A DNA stretch of 64,000 bases from Streptomyces rhizosphaerihabitans (GCF_025399795.1 NZ_JAODTZ010000001.1:124001-188000), one strand, 5' to 3'. Counted from the first letter of the stretch, positions 39,208 to 48,450 are shown. Numbers and translations are program-made. Notes: generated by a model not told the origin, from the sequence alone.

Positions 39208-40659
39208 ATGGCTTCAACGCACGGTGCCCACCGGATTCTGGTCGCGTCCAACCGCGGTCCGATCACCTACGAGGTACGGGAGGACGACTCGCTGCACGCC
39301 CGGCGCGGCGGCGGCGGTCTCGTCTCCGGACTCTCGGCGATCGGGCCGGACGCGGGCGCCCTCTGGGTGTGCTCGGCCCTCGGCGACGGCGACCGGGAGG
39401 CCGTCGCGCGCGGAGTCGGCGAGGACGGCGTGCGGATGCTGGCCATCGACGCCGAGGTGCACGCCGACGCGTACAACGGCATCGCCAACTCCGTGCTGTG
39501 GTTCGTCCACCACATGCTCTACCAGACCCCGCTGGAGCCGGTCTTCGACGCGGAGTTCCGGCGCCGGTGGGCGTCGTACCGCACCTACAACCACGCCTTC
39601 GCCGAGGCGCTGGCCGAGGAGGCCGCCGAGGGCGCCTCGGTGCTGGTCCAGGACTACCACCTGTGCCTGGTGCCGGGGATGCTCCGCGAGCTGCGCCCCG
39701 ATCTGCGCATCGGCCACTTCTCCCACACCCCGTGGGCGCCCGAGGACTACTTCCGGATGCTGCCCGACGACATCCGCGCGGAGCTGCTGGACGGCATGCT
39801 CGGCGCCGACCGGGTGGCGTTCCTGACCTGGCGGTGGGCGACGGCCTTCATGCGGTGCGCGGGCGAGACCGACCCCGAGCGCTACCGCGTGACCTCGCCC
39901 TCGGACACGCCGCCGGCGGTCGAGCACCTGGACGGCGCCCCGCCCCGCCGGACCCTCGTCGGTGTGCACGGCCTCGGCGCGGACGCCGAGTTCCTGCGCG
40001 AGCGCTCGCACCGGGCGGACGTCGAGGAGCGGATGGCCGCGCTGCGCGCGGAGATCGGCGAGGGCCGCAGGACCGTCGTGCGCGTCGACCGCACCGAGCT
40101 GTCCAAGAACATCGTGCGGGGGCTGCTGGCCTACCGGCAGCTGCTCGACGAGCACCCGGAGTGGCGCGAGCGGGTCGTCCACGTGGCGTTCGCCTATCCC
40201 TCGCGGCAGGACCTCGCGGTGTACCGGGACTACACGGCCGAGGTGCAGCGTGTCGCCGACGAGATCAACTCCCGGTACGGGACGCCTGATTGGACCCCGG
40301 TGGTGCTGCACGTCAAGGACGACTTCGCGCGCTCGCTCGCCGCGTACCGGCTGGCCGACGTCGCCCTCGTCAACCCCATCAGGGACGGCATGAACCTCGT
40401 CGCCAAGGAGGTCCCGGTCGTCTCCGACGAGGGCTGCGTGCTGGTGCTCTCGCGGGAGGCCGGGGCGTACGAGGAACTGGGCGAGGACGCGATCTCCGTG
40501 AACCCGTACGACGTGATCGGTACGGCGCGGGCGCTGCACGAGGCGCTGACCATGCAGCCGGGCGAACGGGCCGAGCGCACCAAGCGGCTGGCCGCCGCGG
40601 CCACCGCCCTGCCCCCTGCCCAGTGGTTCCTGGACCAGCTGCGCGAGCTGGAGGGCTGA
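39208..40659 (+). CDS. otsA: trehalose-6-phosphate synthase OtsA
   Basis: GT20 glycosyltransferase of 483 residues making trehalose-6-phosphate from UDP-glucose and glucose-6-phosphate. The N-terminal loop RILVASNRGPITYEV and RRGGGGLVSGLSAI contact glucose-6-phosphate. VQDYHLCLVPGML, HTPWAPEDYFRMLP and VRVDRTELSKNIVRGLLAY are family blocks, and NPIRDGMNLVAKEVPVV binds the nucleotide sugar. ATG at 39208. A weak SigB-like promoter (GTTT at 39172, GGGGCT at 39190) would suit osmotic control but is uncertain. otsB is convergent, not co-transcribed. Confidence 0.95.
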   Translation: MASTHGAHRILVASNRGPITYEVREDDSLHARRGGGGLVSGLSAIGPDAGALWVCSALGDGDREAVARGVGEDGVRMLAIDAEVHADAYNGIANSVLWFVHHMLYQTPLEPVFDAEFRRRWASYRTYNHAFAEALAEEAAEGASVLVQDYHLCLVPGMLRELRPDLRIGHFSHTPWAPEDYFRMLPDDIRAELLDGMLGADRVAFLTWRWATAFMRCAGETDPERYRVTSPSDTPPAVEHLDGAPPRRTLVGVHGLGADAEFLRERSHRADVEERMAALRAEIGEGRRTVVRVDRTELSKNIVRGLLAYRQLLDEHPEWRERVVHVAFAYPSRQDLAVYRDYTAEVQRVADEINSRYGTPDWTPVVLHVKDDFARSLAAYRLADVALVNPIRDGMNLVAKEVPVVSDEGCVLVLSREAGAYEELGEDAISVNPYDVIGTARALHEALTMQPGERAERTKRLAAAATALPPAQWFLDQLRELEG

Positions 40660-40737
40660 ACGACCGGCTGCCGCACGCCGGTTCACCCGCGCGCGGCCGG
40701 TGCGATGCCCCGGAGGCCGGTCCCGCTTCGGGTTCGG

Positions 40738-41592
40738 TCAGTCGAGCCGGGCCGCGAGGGCGGCGAGCAGGCGTACGACTCCGGAGGGACCGTCGACCAC
40801 CAGGTCGGCGCGTTCGGCGAGTTCGCCGACCTCGGAGCTGCCGCTGCACACCAGGAGTCCGGGGACCCCGTCGGAACGGAGCTTGTCGACGGCGGCGAAG
40901 GCGGGCAGGTCGCCCAGGTCGTCACCCGCGTAGAGGACCGCTTCGGCGCCGATCTCCCGGACGTACTCCATGAGGGCGACGCCCTTGTCCATGCCCGGCG
41001 GGCGCAGCTCCAGGACCATACGGCCCGGCTCGACGATCAGGCCGTGCCGGCCGGCCAGTTCGGCCAGTGGCTCCCGGAGCGCCTCGAAGGCGGCCTGGGG
41101 GTCCTCGGCGCGGCGCGTGTGCACGGCGACCGCGCGGCCCTTCTCCTCGATCCAGGTGCCCTGCCAGGCGCCGATCCGGTCGAGGAACCCCGGCAGTTCG
41201 GCGCGGACGGCGGCCACCCCGGGGTGCGGTGCGGGGGCGGTGACCGTGCCGCTCACCGCGTCCCAGCGCTCGGCGCCGTAGTGGCCGAGGACGACGAGGT
41301 GCTCCAGTCCGGGGACGCCCGCGAAGCCTCCGTGGCGCACGGCCACACCGGCCGGGCGACCGGTCACCACGGCGACGGAGGCGACCTTGGGGGCGAGTGC
41401 CGCGAGGGCGGGGACCGCGTCGGGGTGCGCGCGGGCCCGGTCGGGGTCGGGGACGATGGGGGCGAGGGTTCCGTCGAAGTCGAGTGCGACGACCGTCCGG
41501 GTGGGGCGGGTGAGGATCGCTTCCAGAGCGTCGCGCCCGGCGGGGGTCACCGGGGCCGGCGAGAAGTCCTTGGATTCGGGGTGGCTGCCCAT
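40738..41592 (-). CDS. otsB: trehalose-6-phosphate phosphatase OtsB
   Basis: HAD-type phosphatase of 284 residues completing trehalose synthesis. Motif I is VVALDFDGTLAPIV with the DxDxT nucleophile, and motif II is VAVVTGRPAGV. The C-terminal AVLYAGDDLGDLPAFAAVD carries the GDD acidic motif. The start is ATG at 41592 (MGSHPESKDF). The gene faces otsA with 78 bases between the stops, so it has its own promoter next to the tandem-repeat spacer. Confidence 0.93.
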   Translation of the reverse strand: MGSHPESKDFSPAPVTPAGRDALEAILTRPTRTVVALDFDGTLAPIVPDPDRARAHPDAVPALAALAPKVASVAVVTGRPAGVAVRHGGFAGVPGLEHLVVLGHYGAERWDAVSGTVTAPAPHPGVAAVRAELPGFLDRIGAWQGTWIEEKGRAVAVHTRRAEDPQAAFEALREPLAELAGRHGLIVEPGRMVLELRPPGMDKGVALMEYVREIGAEAVLYAGDDLGDLPAFAAVDKLRSDGVPGLLVCSGSSEVGELAERADLVVDGPSGVVRLLAALAARLD

Positions 41593-41721
41593 GGGGCGAC
41601 CCTATCCGGGTAGGGGCGGCCGCACCCCTGACTCATGGCCGAGCGGGGGACCCACCGGCCGGAATGCCCCGATCTCACCGCTAGTCCTCGCTTCTGGCCC
41701 GTACCTCTGGCCCGCGCCCCT

Positions 41722-41877
41722 GTCCGCACCGCGCGTACGCACCGCTCGCCCTCACCCCTCGTACGCACCGCGCGTACGCACCGCTCGCCCTCACCCCTCG
41801 TACGCACCGCGCGTACGCACCGCGCGTACGCGTTCCTCGTCCGCACCGCCCGCCCTCACCGCTCGTCCCGGCGGGAC
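41722..41877. repeat. 39-bp tandem repeat array beyond the DUF3263 stop
   Basis: GTACGCACCGCGCGTACGCA continuing CCGCTCGCCCTCACCCCTC repeats at 41722, 41761 and 41800 (period 39), with a diverged fourth unit at 41839. The TCA stop of the minus-strand DUF3263 gene (41856) sits in the fourth unit, within CCCTCACCGCTCG. The array therefore again looks like serial copies of a gene's 3' end. Confidence 0.85.
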
Positions 41878-42083
41878 TCCCGTACCCGGCGCAGTCTGTT
41901 CACCGTCACCGGGTCGTGCGCCAGGGCCCTCGGGTCGTTCAGCAGCGCGTTGAGCAGCTGGTAGTAGCGGACCGGGGCGAGGCCCAGCTGTTCGCGTATG
42001 GCGCGCTCCTTGGCGCCGGGTCCGGGGAAGCCGCGGCGCTCCAGGGCGAGAATGCTCCGTTCGCGCGCGGGCAGCTCTTCCAT
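41856..42083 (-). CDS. DUF3263 protein
   Basis: A 75-residue actinobacterial protein. ERSILALERRGFPGPGAKER is followed by IREQLGLAPVRYYQLLNAL and a basic tail (NRLRRVRESRRDER). The YYQLLN segment looks like a helix-turn-helix recognition helix, so DNA binding is plausible. ATG at 42083; a GTG at 42092 is possible. It is divergent from nagK with about 160 bases between, in which the DasR-like sites lie. Confidence 0.82.
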   Translation of the reverse strand: MEELPARERSILALERRGFPGPGAKERAIREQLGLAPVRYYQLLNALLNDPRALAHDPVTVNRLRRVRESRRDER

Positions 42084-42182
42084 GGACAGCACGGTAGTCC
42101 CCGGCACCGACAAGCGCCGGGGACGGGCACCGGAACAGGGACCGTGCCCGCGGCGGTCGCATCCTTCTCGGAATGCGGACAT

Positions 42183-42215
42183 AAGGTCTGCACCACGCGA
42201 GTGGACTAGACCTCT
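42183..42215. promoter_or_regulatory. tandem DasR-like (dre) operators before nagKA
   Basis: Two dre-like sites stand side by side: AAGGTCTGCACCAC (42183-42196) and AGTGGACTAGACCTCT (42200-42215). The second contains the CTAGACC core in the reverse orientation of the cutC site. They are 28-60 bases upstream of nagK, suitable for repression by DasR and release by glucosamine-6-phosphate. Confidence 0.7.
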
Positions 42216-42243
42216 CCAGGGGTAAAGGGCGACACTGTCCCCC

Positions 42244-43239
42244 GTGAGACATGTCATCGCCCTCGATGTGGGCGGCACCGGGATGAAGGCAGCCCTCGTC
42301 GGGGTGGACGCCGAGCCTTCGACGGGCCGCCCCGACGTGCCGCCGCCGCGGACCCCCGGGCACCCCGCGCTGCTGTACCAGGCCCGCCGGGCGACCGGCC
42401 GCGAGCGCGGGCCCGACGCCGTCGTCGAGGACATCCTCGACTTCGCCGCCGAGCTGCGCGCCTACGGCGAGGAGCACTTCGGCGAGAGCGCCCTGGCCGC
42501 CGGCGTCGCCGTCCCCGGCATCGTCGACGCCAAGAACGGCATCGCCGTCTACGCCGCCAACCTCGGCTGGCGCGATGTCCCGCTGCGCCGGCTGCTCGGC
42601 GAACGGCTCGGCGTCGTGCCCGTAGCGCTCGGGCACGACGTGCGCACCGGCGGGCTCGCGGAGGGCCGGATCGGCGCCGGACAGGGAGCGGACCGCTTCC
42701 TCTTCGTCCCGCTGGGCACCGGCATCGCGGGCGCCATCGGCATCGACGGCGTCGTCGAGGAGGGCGCGCACGGCTTCGCGGGCGAGATCGGCCACATCGT
42801 CGTACGGCCCGGCGGCACCCCGTGTCCCTGCGGGCAGCGCGGCTGCCTCGAACGGTTCGCCTCCGCGGCGGCCGTCAGCCAGGCCTGGGCCGAGGCGTCC
42901 GGCGACCCGGAGGCGGACGCGGCGGACTGCGCCAAGGCCGTCGAGTCGGGCGACCCGAGGGCGCGGGCCGTCTGGCAGGAGGCCGTCGACGCGCTCGCCG
43001 ACGGCCTGGTCACCGCGCTCACCCTCCTGGACCCGCGCACGCTGATCATCGGTGGCGGGCTCGCCGAGGCGGGGGAAACCTTGTTCACACCCCTGCGGGC
43101 CGCGGTCGAGCGACGCGTCACCTTCCAGAAGCTGCCGTCGATCGTCCCCGCGGCCCTCGGGGACACCGCCGGTTGCCTAGGTGCCGGGCTCCTCGCCCGG
43201 GACCTCCTGAACACCACTTCTACGACTTCCCGGAGGTAA
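42244..43239 (+). CDS. nagK: ROK-family N-acetylglucosamine kinase (NagK-like)
   Basis: Sugar kinase of 331 residues that probably phosphorylates GlcNAc (or glucose) in the cytosol. The N-terminal ATP loop is VIALDVGGTGMKAALVG. The ROK signature and zinc motif is GTPCPCGQRGCLERFAS, with the catalytic aspartate region VALGHDVRTGGLAEG before it. The C-terminal DPRTLIIGGGLAEAG closes the fold. GTG at 42244. nagA follows seven bases after the stop, and DasR-like sites lie upstream, so GlcNAc kinase is preferred over glucokinase. Confidence 0.88.
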   Translation: MRHVIALDVGGTGMKAALVGVDAEPSTGRPDVPPPRTPGHPALLYQARRATGRERGPDAVVEDILDFAAELRAYGEEHFGESALAAGVAVPGIVDAKNGIAVYAANLGWRDVPLRRLLGERLGVVPVALGHDVRTGGLAEGRIGAGQGADRFLFVPLGTGIAGAIGIDGVVEEGAHGFAGEIGHIVVRPGGTPCPCGQRGCLERFASAAAVSQAWAEASGDPEADAADCAKAVESGDPRARAVWQEAVDALADGLVTALTLLDPRTLIIGGGLAEAGETLFTPLRAAVERRVTFQKLPSIVPAALGDTAGCLGAGLLARDLLNTTSTTSRR

Positions 43240-43246
43240 CCACCCG

Positions 43247-44431
43247 ATGGCCCCTAGCAAGGTTCTCGCCGGCGCCCGGGTGGTACTGCCCACCGGGATC
43301 GTGCACGACGGCCGCGTGATCATCGACGGTCCGCGGATCGCCGACGCGGGTGCCCCCTCGGCACACCCTGCCGGAGTCCTTGGGGCAGCCCCCGCGGACA
43401 CGCCCGTGACCGACCTGTCCGGCCACTGGGTGGTTCCCGGCTTCGTCGACATCCACAACCACGGCGGTGGCGGCGCCTCCTTCACCTCGGGAACGGCCGA
43501 GGAGGTCCTGCGGGGCATCCACACCCACCGGCTGCACGGCACCACGACCGTCGTCGCCTCGACCGTCACCGGAGACATGCACGGCCTCGCCGAGCGCGCC
43601 GGGATGCTCTCCGAGCTGGCCGAACAGGGCGACATCGCGGGCATCCACTTCGAGGGCCCGTTCATCTCGCCGTGCCGCAAGGGCGCGCACTCAGAGGAAC
43701 TGCTGCGCGACCCGGACCCGGCGGAGGTCCGCAAGCTGATCGACGCGGCGCGCGGCCGGGCCAGCATGGTCACGCTCGCCCCCGAACTGCCGGGCGGCCT
43801 CGACTCCGTACGTCTGCTCGCCGAACACGGGGTGATCGCCGCGATCGGGCACACCGACGCGACGTACGAGCAGACGCAGGCGGCCATCGACGCGGGCGCG
43901 ACCGTGGCGACGCACCTGTTCAACGCGATGCCGGCGCTCGGACACCGCGCGCCGGGCCCCATCGCCGCCCTCCTTGAGGACGAGCGGATCACCGTCGAGC
44001 TGATCAACGACGGCACGCATCTGCACCCCGCCTCGCTGGAGCTGGCGTTCCATCACGCGGGTCCCGGCCGGGTCGCGTTCATCACCGACGCGATGGACGC
44101 GGCGGGCTTCGGCGACGGCCGCTACATGCTCGGCCCGCTGGAGGTCGAGGTCGCGGACGGCGTCGCCCGGCTGGTGGAGGGCGGTTCGATCGCGGGCTCC
44201 ACGCTCACCCTCGACCGCGCCTTCCAGCGCGCCGTCACGATCGACAGGCTGCCGGTCGAGCACGTCGTGGCGGCCCTCTGCGTCAATCCCGCCCGTCTGC
44301 TCGGCCGGTACGACCGGGTGGGCTCCCTGGAACCGGGCAAGGACGCGGACCTCGTGGTCCTCGACGCCGACTTCGCGCTCAAGGGCGTGATGCGCGGCGG
44401 CGAATGGGTGGTCGATCCCCGACTGGGGTGA
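43247..44431 (+). CDS. nagA: N-acetylglucosamine-6-phosphate deacetylase NagA
   Basis: Amidohydrolase of 394 residues making glucosamine-6-phosphate and acetate from GlcNAc-6-phosphate. It has VVPGFVDIHNHGGGGASF (metal-binding HxH-like), IHFEGPFISPCRKGAH and IAAIGHTDATYEQTQAAID with a metal histidine. ATHLFNAMPALGHRAPG and VAFITDAMDAAGFGDG carry the catalytic aspartate. ATG at 43247, ten bases after GGAGGT. The product is the DasR inducer. The gene also takes GlcNAc-6-phosphate made by MurQ at 28864. A strong terminator follows. Confidence 0.95.
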   Translation: MAPSKVLAGARVVLPTGIVHDGRVIIDGPRIADAGAPSAHPAGVLGAAPADTPVTDLSGHWVVPGFVDIHNHGGGGASFTSGTAEEVLRGIHTHRLHGTTTVVASTVTGDMHGLAERAGMLSELAEQGDIAGIHFEGPFISPCRKGAHSEELLRDPDPAEVRKLIDAARGRASMVTLAPELPGGLDSVRLLAEHGVIAAIGHTDATYEQTQAAIDAGATVATHLFNAMPALGHRAPGPIAALLEDERITVELINDGTHLHPASLELAFHHAGPGRVAFITDAMDAAGFGDGRYMLGPLEVEVADGVARLVEGGSIAGSTLTLDRAFQRAVTIDRLPVEHVVAALCVNPARLLGRYDRVGSLEPGKDADLVVLDADFALKGVMRGGEWVVDPRLG

Positions 44432-44450
44432 TTCATACCTTTGTTGCCTA

Positions 44451-44485
44451 CGGCGGTCGGCCCGGGGGGACTGGGCCGACCGCCG
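44451..44485 (+). terminator. nagKA terminator
   Basis: A perfect 13-bp hairpin (CGGCGGTCGGCCC at 44451-44463, loop of nine bases, complement at 44473-44485), followed by TTGTGTTT, ends the operon 20 bases after nagA. Confidence 0.85.
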
Positions 44486-44575
44486 TTGTGTTTGACATGA
44501 TCGAGCCTCCGGAAGCACCGGCGGGCGTCCGACCGGCGTCCACATCACACAACTCTTCGGGGGAGGTCGGCCCAG

Positions 44576-45505
44576 GTGATCCTCACGGTCACGCTGAACA
44601 CCGCTCTCGACATCACCTATCGGGTGCGGGCACTGCGGCCGCACAGCTCGCACCGGGTGTCCGAGGTCAGCGAACGTCCGGGCGGCAAGGGCCTGAACGT
44701 GGGGCGGGTGCTCGCCGCCCTCGGCCACGAGGTGACGGTCACCGGTTTCACGGGCGGCGCCACCGGCCGCACCGTGCGGGACCAACTGGCCGGGACCGCG
44801 GGGGTGGTGGACGCGCTCGTCCCGGTGGAGGGACCGACGCGCCGCACGATAGCCGTGGTCGACACTACGACCGGTGACACGACTCAGCTCAACGAACCGG
44901 GTCCGGCGATAACCGCCGCCGAGTGGTCGGCCTTCCAGGAGACGTACGAGCATCTGCTGCGCTCCGCCTCGGCGGTGGCCCTGTGCGGCAGCCTGCCACC
45001 GGGGGTCCCGGTCGGCGCCTACGCCCAACTCGTCCGCACCGCACGCACCCTGGCCGTCCCGGTACTGCTGGACACCAGCGGCGAGCCGCTGCGCCGTGGA
45101 GTCGCCGCCCGCCCCGACATCGTCAAGCCGAACGCCGACGAACTCGCCGAACTCACCGGCTCCCACGAACCACTGCAGGCCACCCGGAACGCCCGGCGGC
45201 GCGGCGCCCACGCGGTGGTCGCCTCCCTCGGCGCGGACGGGCTGCTCGCCCACACACCCGAAGGCCACTGGCGCGCCACCCCGCCCGTACGCGCCCACGG
45301 CAACCCGGCCGGCGCGGGCGACTCGGCCGTCGCGGGCCTGCTGTCGGGCCTGGTCGAGAAGCTTCCCTGGCCGGCCCGCCTGGCCCGCGCCGTCGCCCTG
45401 TCGACGGCGACCGTGGCGGCGCCGACGGCGGGCGAGTTCGACCGCACGCTGTACGAGAGCCTGCTCGACCGGGTCACAGTGACGGCGGAGTCCGCCGCGG
45501 CGTAG
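44576..45505 (+). CDS. PfkB-family sugar kinase (1-phosphofructokinase-like)
   Basis: Ribokinase-fold kinase of 309 residues, nearest to 1-phosphofructokinase/tagatose-6-phosphate kinase (LacC/FruK). It has ILTVTLNTALDITYRV, the substrate loop RPGGKGLNVGRVLAALG and a C-terminal anion-hole motif GNPAGAGDSAVAGLLSGL, with catalytic aspartate in GAGDS. GTG at 44576. It follows nagKA across a terminator. No fruA-type PTS gene is adjacent, so the true hexose-phosphate substrate is unknown. Confidence 0.85.
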   Translation: MILTVTLNTALDITYRVRALRPHSSHRVSEVSERPGGKGLNVGRVLAALGHEVTVTGFTGGATGRTVRDQLAGTAGVVDALVPVEGPTRRTIAVVDTTTGDTTQLNEPGPAITAAEWSAFQETYEHLLRSASAVALCGSLPPGVPVGAYAQLVRTARTLAVPVLLDTSGEPLRRGVAARPDIVKPNADELAELTGSHEPLQATRNARRRGAHAVVASLGADGLLAHTPEGHWRATPPVRAHGNPAGAGDSAVAGLLSGLVEKLPWPARLARAVALSTATVAAPTAGEFDRTLYESLLDRVTVTAESAAA

Positions 45506-45639
45506 TCCCCGGGACAGCAGGAAGGCGGCGCCCGGAGCGCGTTCGTGCGCGCCGGTCACCGCCTCGCAGCCGATGGAGCACCAGGAGCCGCAGGGGCCCC
45601 GTCCGAGCCCCTGGAAGCCCCGCAGGGCCCTCACGGGGG

Positions 45640-46608
45640 CTAGTGCTTGACCTGCCCCTTCTTCAGCGAGAACTGGTCGAGCAGCACGTTGCAGCTGTCG
45701 CCGTCCCCGCAGGAGAGGGTGACCGTGTTGGTGCCCTTGTTCAGGGAGGGCCAGGCGTAGGTCTTCGTCCAGCCCTTGGCGAAGTCGCCGTCGGCGGCGT
45801 GCGCGTAGTTGTCCATGCTCAGCTTGGAGCCGAAGACCTTGCCGTTGACGGTGAGCGTCATCGACTGGTCGGCTCCGGCCGCGCTGTAGCGCGCGAACAG
45901 GGTGTAGGCGCCGTCCTCGGGGATCCCGCTGAACGTCCAGGTCACCGAGGAGCCCGGATTGTTCAGGCCCGCCACGTAGACCCCGCCGTCGGACTGGGCG
46001 CCCTGGACGTCGGAGGCCGTCGTCACGCCGGTGCCCAGGTTCAGCGCCTTCGCGTCGATCTTGGGGAGCTCCGCGGTCTCGCCGGGTGCCGCCGTCGCCG
46101 TCTCGCTCGGGGACGCGCTCTGGGAGGCCGACGGGGTCGAGCCCGCCTGGTCGTCGCCCTTGTTGTCGTCCCCGCCGCCCAGCATGGCGACGCTGATGCC
46201 GATCACGACGGCGGCGACCACCGCGATCGCACCGATGAGGAGGCCCTTGGTGTTCGGACCGCGGCCGCGGCCGCCGCCGTCACCGTGACCGGGCATCGGC
46301 GTCCGCGCCGTCTGCGCGCCGCCGGGAACGGTCTCGGGGGCTCCGTAGTGCGTGTTCGGCTGGCCGTAGCCGGCCTGCTGCGGCACCTGGCCGTACGGGG
46401 TGGTTGCCTGCTGGCCGTAGGTGCTCTGAGCGGTCTGCTGGCCGTACTTGCGCTCGCCGACCGCCCGCACCCGGTTGACCGAGCCCGGGTAGCCGTAGCC
46501 GCCGCCTCCAGAGGGCGGCGTGGCTCCGTTGGCCTGACCGTCGGCGTAGAGATAGCCGAACGGGTCGTCGTCCTCGGGCGTGCTCGCGCCGTTGTTGCCG
46601 GGCGTCAT
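45640..46608 (-). CDS. membrane-anchored protein with C-terminal carbohydrate-binding (CBM35-like) domain
   Basis: A 322-residue type II membrane protein. Residues ~1-115 are a low-complexity cytoplasmic Gly/Tyr/Gln-rich region (YGQQTAQSTYGQQATTPYGQ). One transmembrane helix (GLLIGAIAVVAAVVIGISVAML) lies at ~118-140. A Ser/Thr-rich linker and an extracellular beta-sandwich of ~130 residues (GAYTLFARYSAAGADQSMTL, then NTVTLSCGDGDSCNVLLDQF) follow, resembling CBM6/CBM35 modules. It may bind cell-surface sugars. ATG at 46608. It is downstream of the GGDEF gene on the same strand. Confidence 0.78.
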   Translation of the reverse strand: MTPGNNGASTPEDDDPFGYLYADGQANGATPPSGGGGYGYPGSVNRVRAVGERKYGQQTAQSTYGQQATTPYGQVPQQAGYGQPNTHYGAPETVPGGAQTARTPMPGHGDGGGRGRGPNTKGLLIGAIAVVAAVVIGISVAMLGGGDDNKGDDQAGSTPSASQSASPSETATAAPGETAELPKIDAKALNLGTGVTTASDVQGAQSDGGVYVAGLNNPGSSVTWTFSGIPEDGAYTLFARYSAAGADQSMTLTVNGKVFGSKLSMDNYAHAADGDFAKGWTKTYAWPSLNKGTNTVTLSCGDGDSCNVLLDQFSLKKGQVKH

Positions 46609-46725
46609 CCCTTGGTCTCCTCAGCGGGTGCGGTTCTGATGCGGTACACGAATGAATGGCGAGCCTACCCGGTTTCGCTCGACCGAACGGGGGGCCTTCA
46701 CCGCATCGACCTACTGACCTGCCAC

Positions 46726-48450
46726 TTATCCCGCGCGCCTGTGCTGTTTGGGACGAGAACGTTTCTCGACGTACATCCGTTCGTCAGCGGATTTCAACAC
46801 CTCGTCCGCCGTCATGCCGCAGTGGGCCCAGCCGATGCCGAAACTCGCGCCCACGCGGACGGCCCGCCCATCGACCCTGATGGGAGGGATGATCGCGTTC
46901 CGCAGGCGTACCGCGAGGTCCTGGGCGTCCGCCCGGCCGAGACCGTCGGCGAGCACCACGAACTCGTCGCCGCCGAGCCGGGCCACCGTGTCGCCGTCCC
47001 GGACCCCGTGGGTGAGGCGGCGGGCGACCTCGATGAGAACCTCGTCACCCGCGTTGTGCCCGAACCGGTCGTTGATCGACTTGAAGCCGTCGAGGTCGCA
47101 GAAGAGCACCGCGAGCCCCTTGGCGCCGTCGTCCGTCTCACCCTCCGGGGCACTGGTGTGCACATGGTGGTCGAAGGCGTCGAACGCCTCGACGCCGGCG
47201 CGGAAGTCGAAGCCGTGCCCGTTCCCGTCGTAGGCGGGGTGGCCGTTGTCGTCGTACTCGCAGGACGTCAGCTCCGCGAAGTCCCCGTGTCCGTACGCCG
47301 CGTCCAGCGAGGCGACCGCGCCGGGCGGCAGGGACTGCGGGCGCTGACAGAGCCGGGCGCCGAGCCGGGAGCGCAGCTCGGCGGAGTTGGGCAGGCCGGT
47401 GAGGGCGTCGTGCGAGGCGCGGTGCGCGAGCTGGAGCTCACGGCGCTTGCGGTCCTCTATGTCCTCGACGTGGGTGAGCAGGAAGCGGGGGCCGTCGGCG
47501 GCGTCCGCGACGACGGAGTTGCGCAGGTGGACCCAGACGTAGGTGCCGTCGCGGCGCCCGAGCCGCAGCTCGGCCCGGCCGCCCTCGGCGGAGGTCCGCA
47601 GCAGCGTGCCGATGTCCTCGGGGTGCACGAGGTCGGAGAAGGAGTAGCGGCGCATCGCGGAGGCGGGCCGGCCGAGGAGCCGGCACAGGGCGTCGTTGGT
47701 GCGCAGGATGCGGCCGTGCTGGTCGCCGCCCATCTCGGCGATCGCCATGCCGGAGGGGGCGTACTCGAAGGCCTGCCGGAAGGACTCCTCGCTGGCGCGC
47801 AGGGCCTGCTGCTCACGCTCCAGACGGACCAGGGCGCGCTGCATATTCGCGCGTAGACGTGCGTTGCTGATCGCGATGGCGGCCTGGAACGCGTACATCT
47901 GGAGCGCCTCGCGGCCCCAGGCGCCCGGCCTGCGGCCGTTGCGCGGCCGGTCCACGGACAGCACGCCGATCAGCTCGCCGTGGCCACTGCCGCCGCTGTT
48001 GCCGCCGCCGGAGACGCTCGGGGTGTACATCGGCGCGAAGAGGCGGTCGGAGGGGTGCCACTCGTCCTCGAAGCGGGGCGCGGGACCGTCGGTGTACCAC
48101 TGCGGTACGTCGTCCTCGTCGAGGACCCAGCCCTCGGTGTGCGGTATGAACCGCAGGTCGCCCCAGGCCTCGCCCATGGTCAGCCGCCGGTCCCAGGAGG
48201 CACGGGAGCCGACGCGGCCGGTGATGAGGGCTTCGGCGGCGGAGTTCCCGGCGAGGGCGGCGACGACGAGGTCGCCGTCGGGGCGTACGAGATTGACGCA
48301 TGCCAGCTCGTAGCCGAGCCCGGTGACCACGCCGTCGGCGACGGTCTGCAGCGTGTCGGCCAGGCTGCGGGCGGTGTTCATGTCCGCCATCACCTGGTGC
48401 AGTTGCCGCAGGGTCGCAAGACGGACGTAGGGCTCCGACTCGGTCTCCAT
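46726..48450 (-). CDS. cdgB: GAF-PAS-GGDEF diguanylate cyclase (CdgB-like)
   Basis: A 574-residue signalling enzyme making cyclic di-GMP. Residues ~15-200 are a GAF domain, ~235-350 a PAS/PAC pair (FRQAFEYAPSGMAIAEM, then YVWVHLRNSVVADAADG) and ~365-565 the GGDEF domain. The active-site GGDEF is intact at 493-497. The inhibitory I-site RDGD at 484-487 is at the standard five-residue spacing. A ~65-residue insertion lies early in the GGDEF domain. ATG at 48450 with GGGAGGGCG upstream. The architecture and neighbourhood fit Streptomyces CdgB, which acts with BldD in development. Confidence 0.93.
   Translation of the reverse strand: METESEPYVRLATLRQLHQVMADMNTARSLADTLQTVADGVVTGLGYELACVNLVRPDGDLVVAALAGNSAAEALITGRVGSRASWDRRLTMGEAWGDLRFIPHTEGWVLDEDDVPQWYTDGPAPRFEDEWHPSDRLFAPMYTPSVSGGGNSGGSGHGELIGVLSVDRPRNGRRPGAWGREALQMYAFQAAIAISNARLRANMQRALVRLEREQQALRASEESFRQAFEYAPSGMAIAEMGGDQHGRILRTNDALCRLLGRPASAMRRYSFSDLVHPEDIGTLLRTSAEGGRAELRLGRRDGTYVWVHLRNSVVADAADGPRFLLTHVEDIEDRKRRELQLAHRASHDALTGLPNSAELRSRLGARLCQRPQSLPPGAVASLDAAYGHGDFAELTSCEYDDNGHPAYDGNGHGFDFRAGVEAFDAFDHHVHTSAPEGETDDGAKGLAVLFCDLDGFKSINDRFGHNAGDEVLIEVARRLTHGVRDGDTVARLGGDEFVVLADGLGRADAQDLAVRLRNAIIPPIRVDGRAVRVGASFGIGWAHCGMTADEVLKSADERMYVEKRSRPKQHRRAG

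Noticed and set aside
41722..41877. CRISPR or integron-like array
   Set aside because: The 39-bp units are contiguous without spacers; this is a simple tandem repeat.
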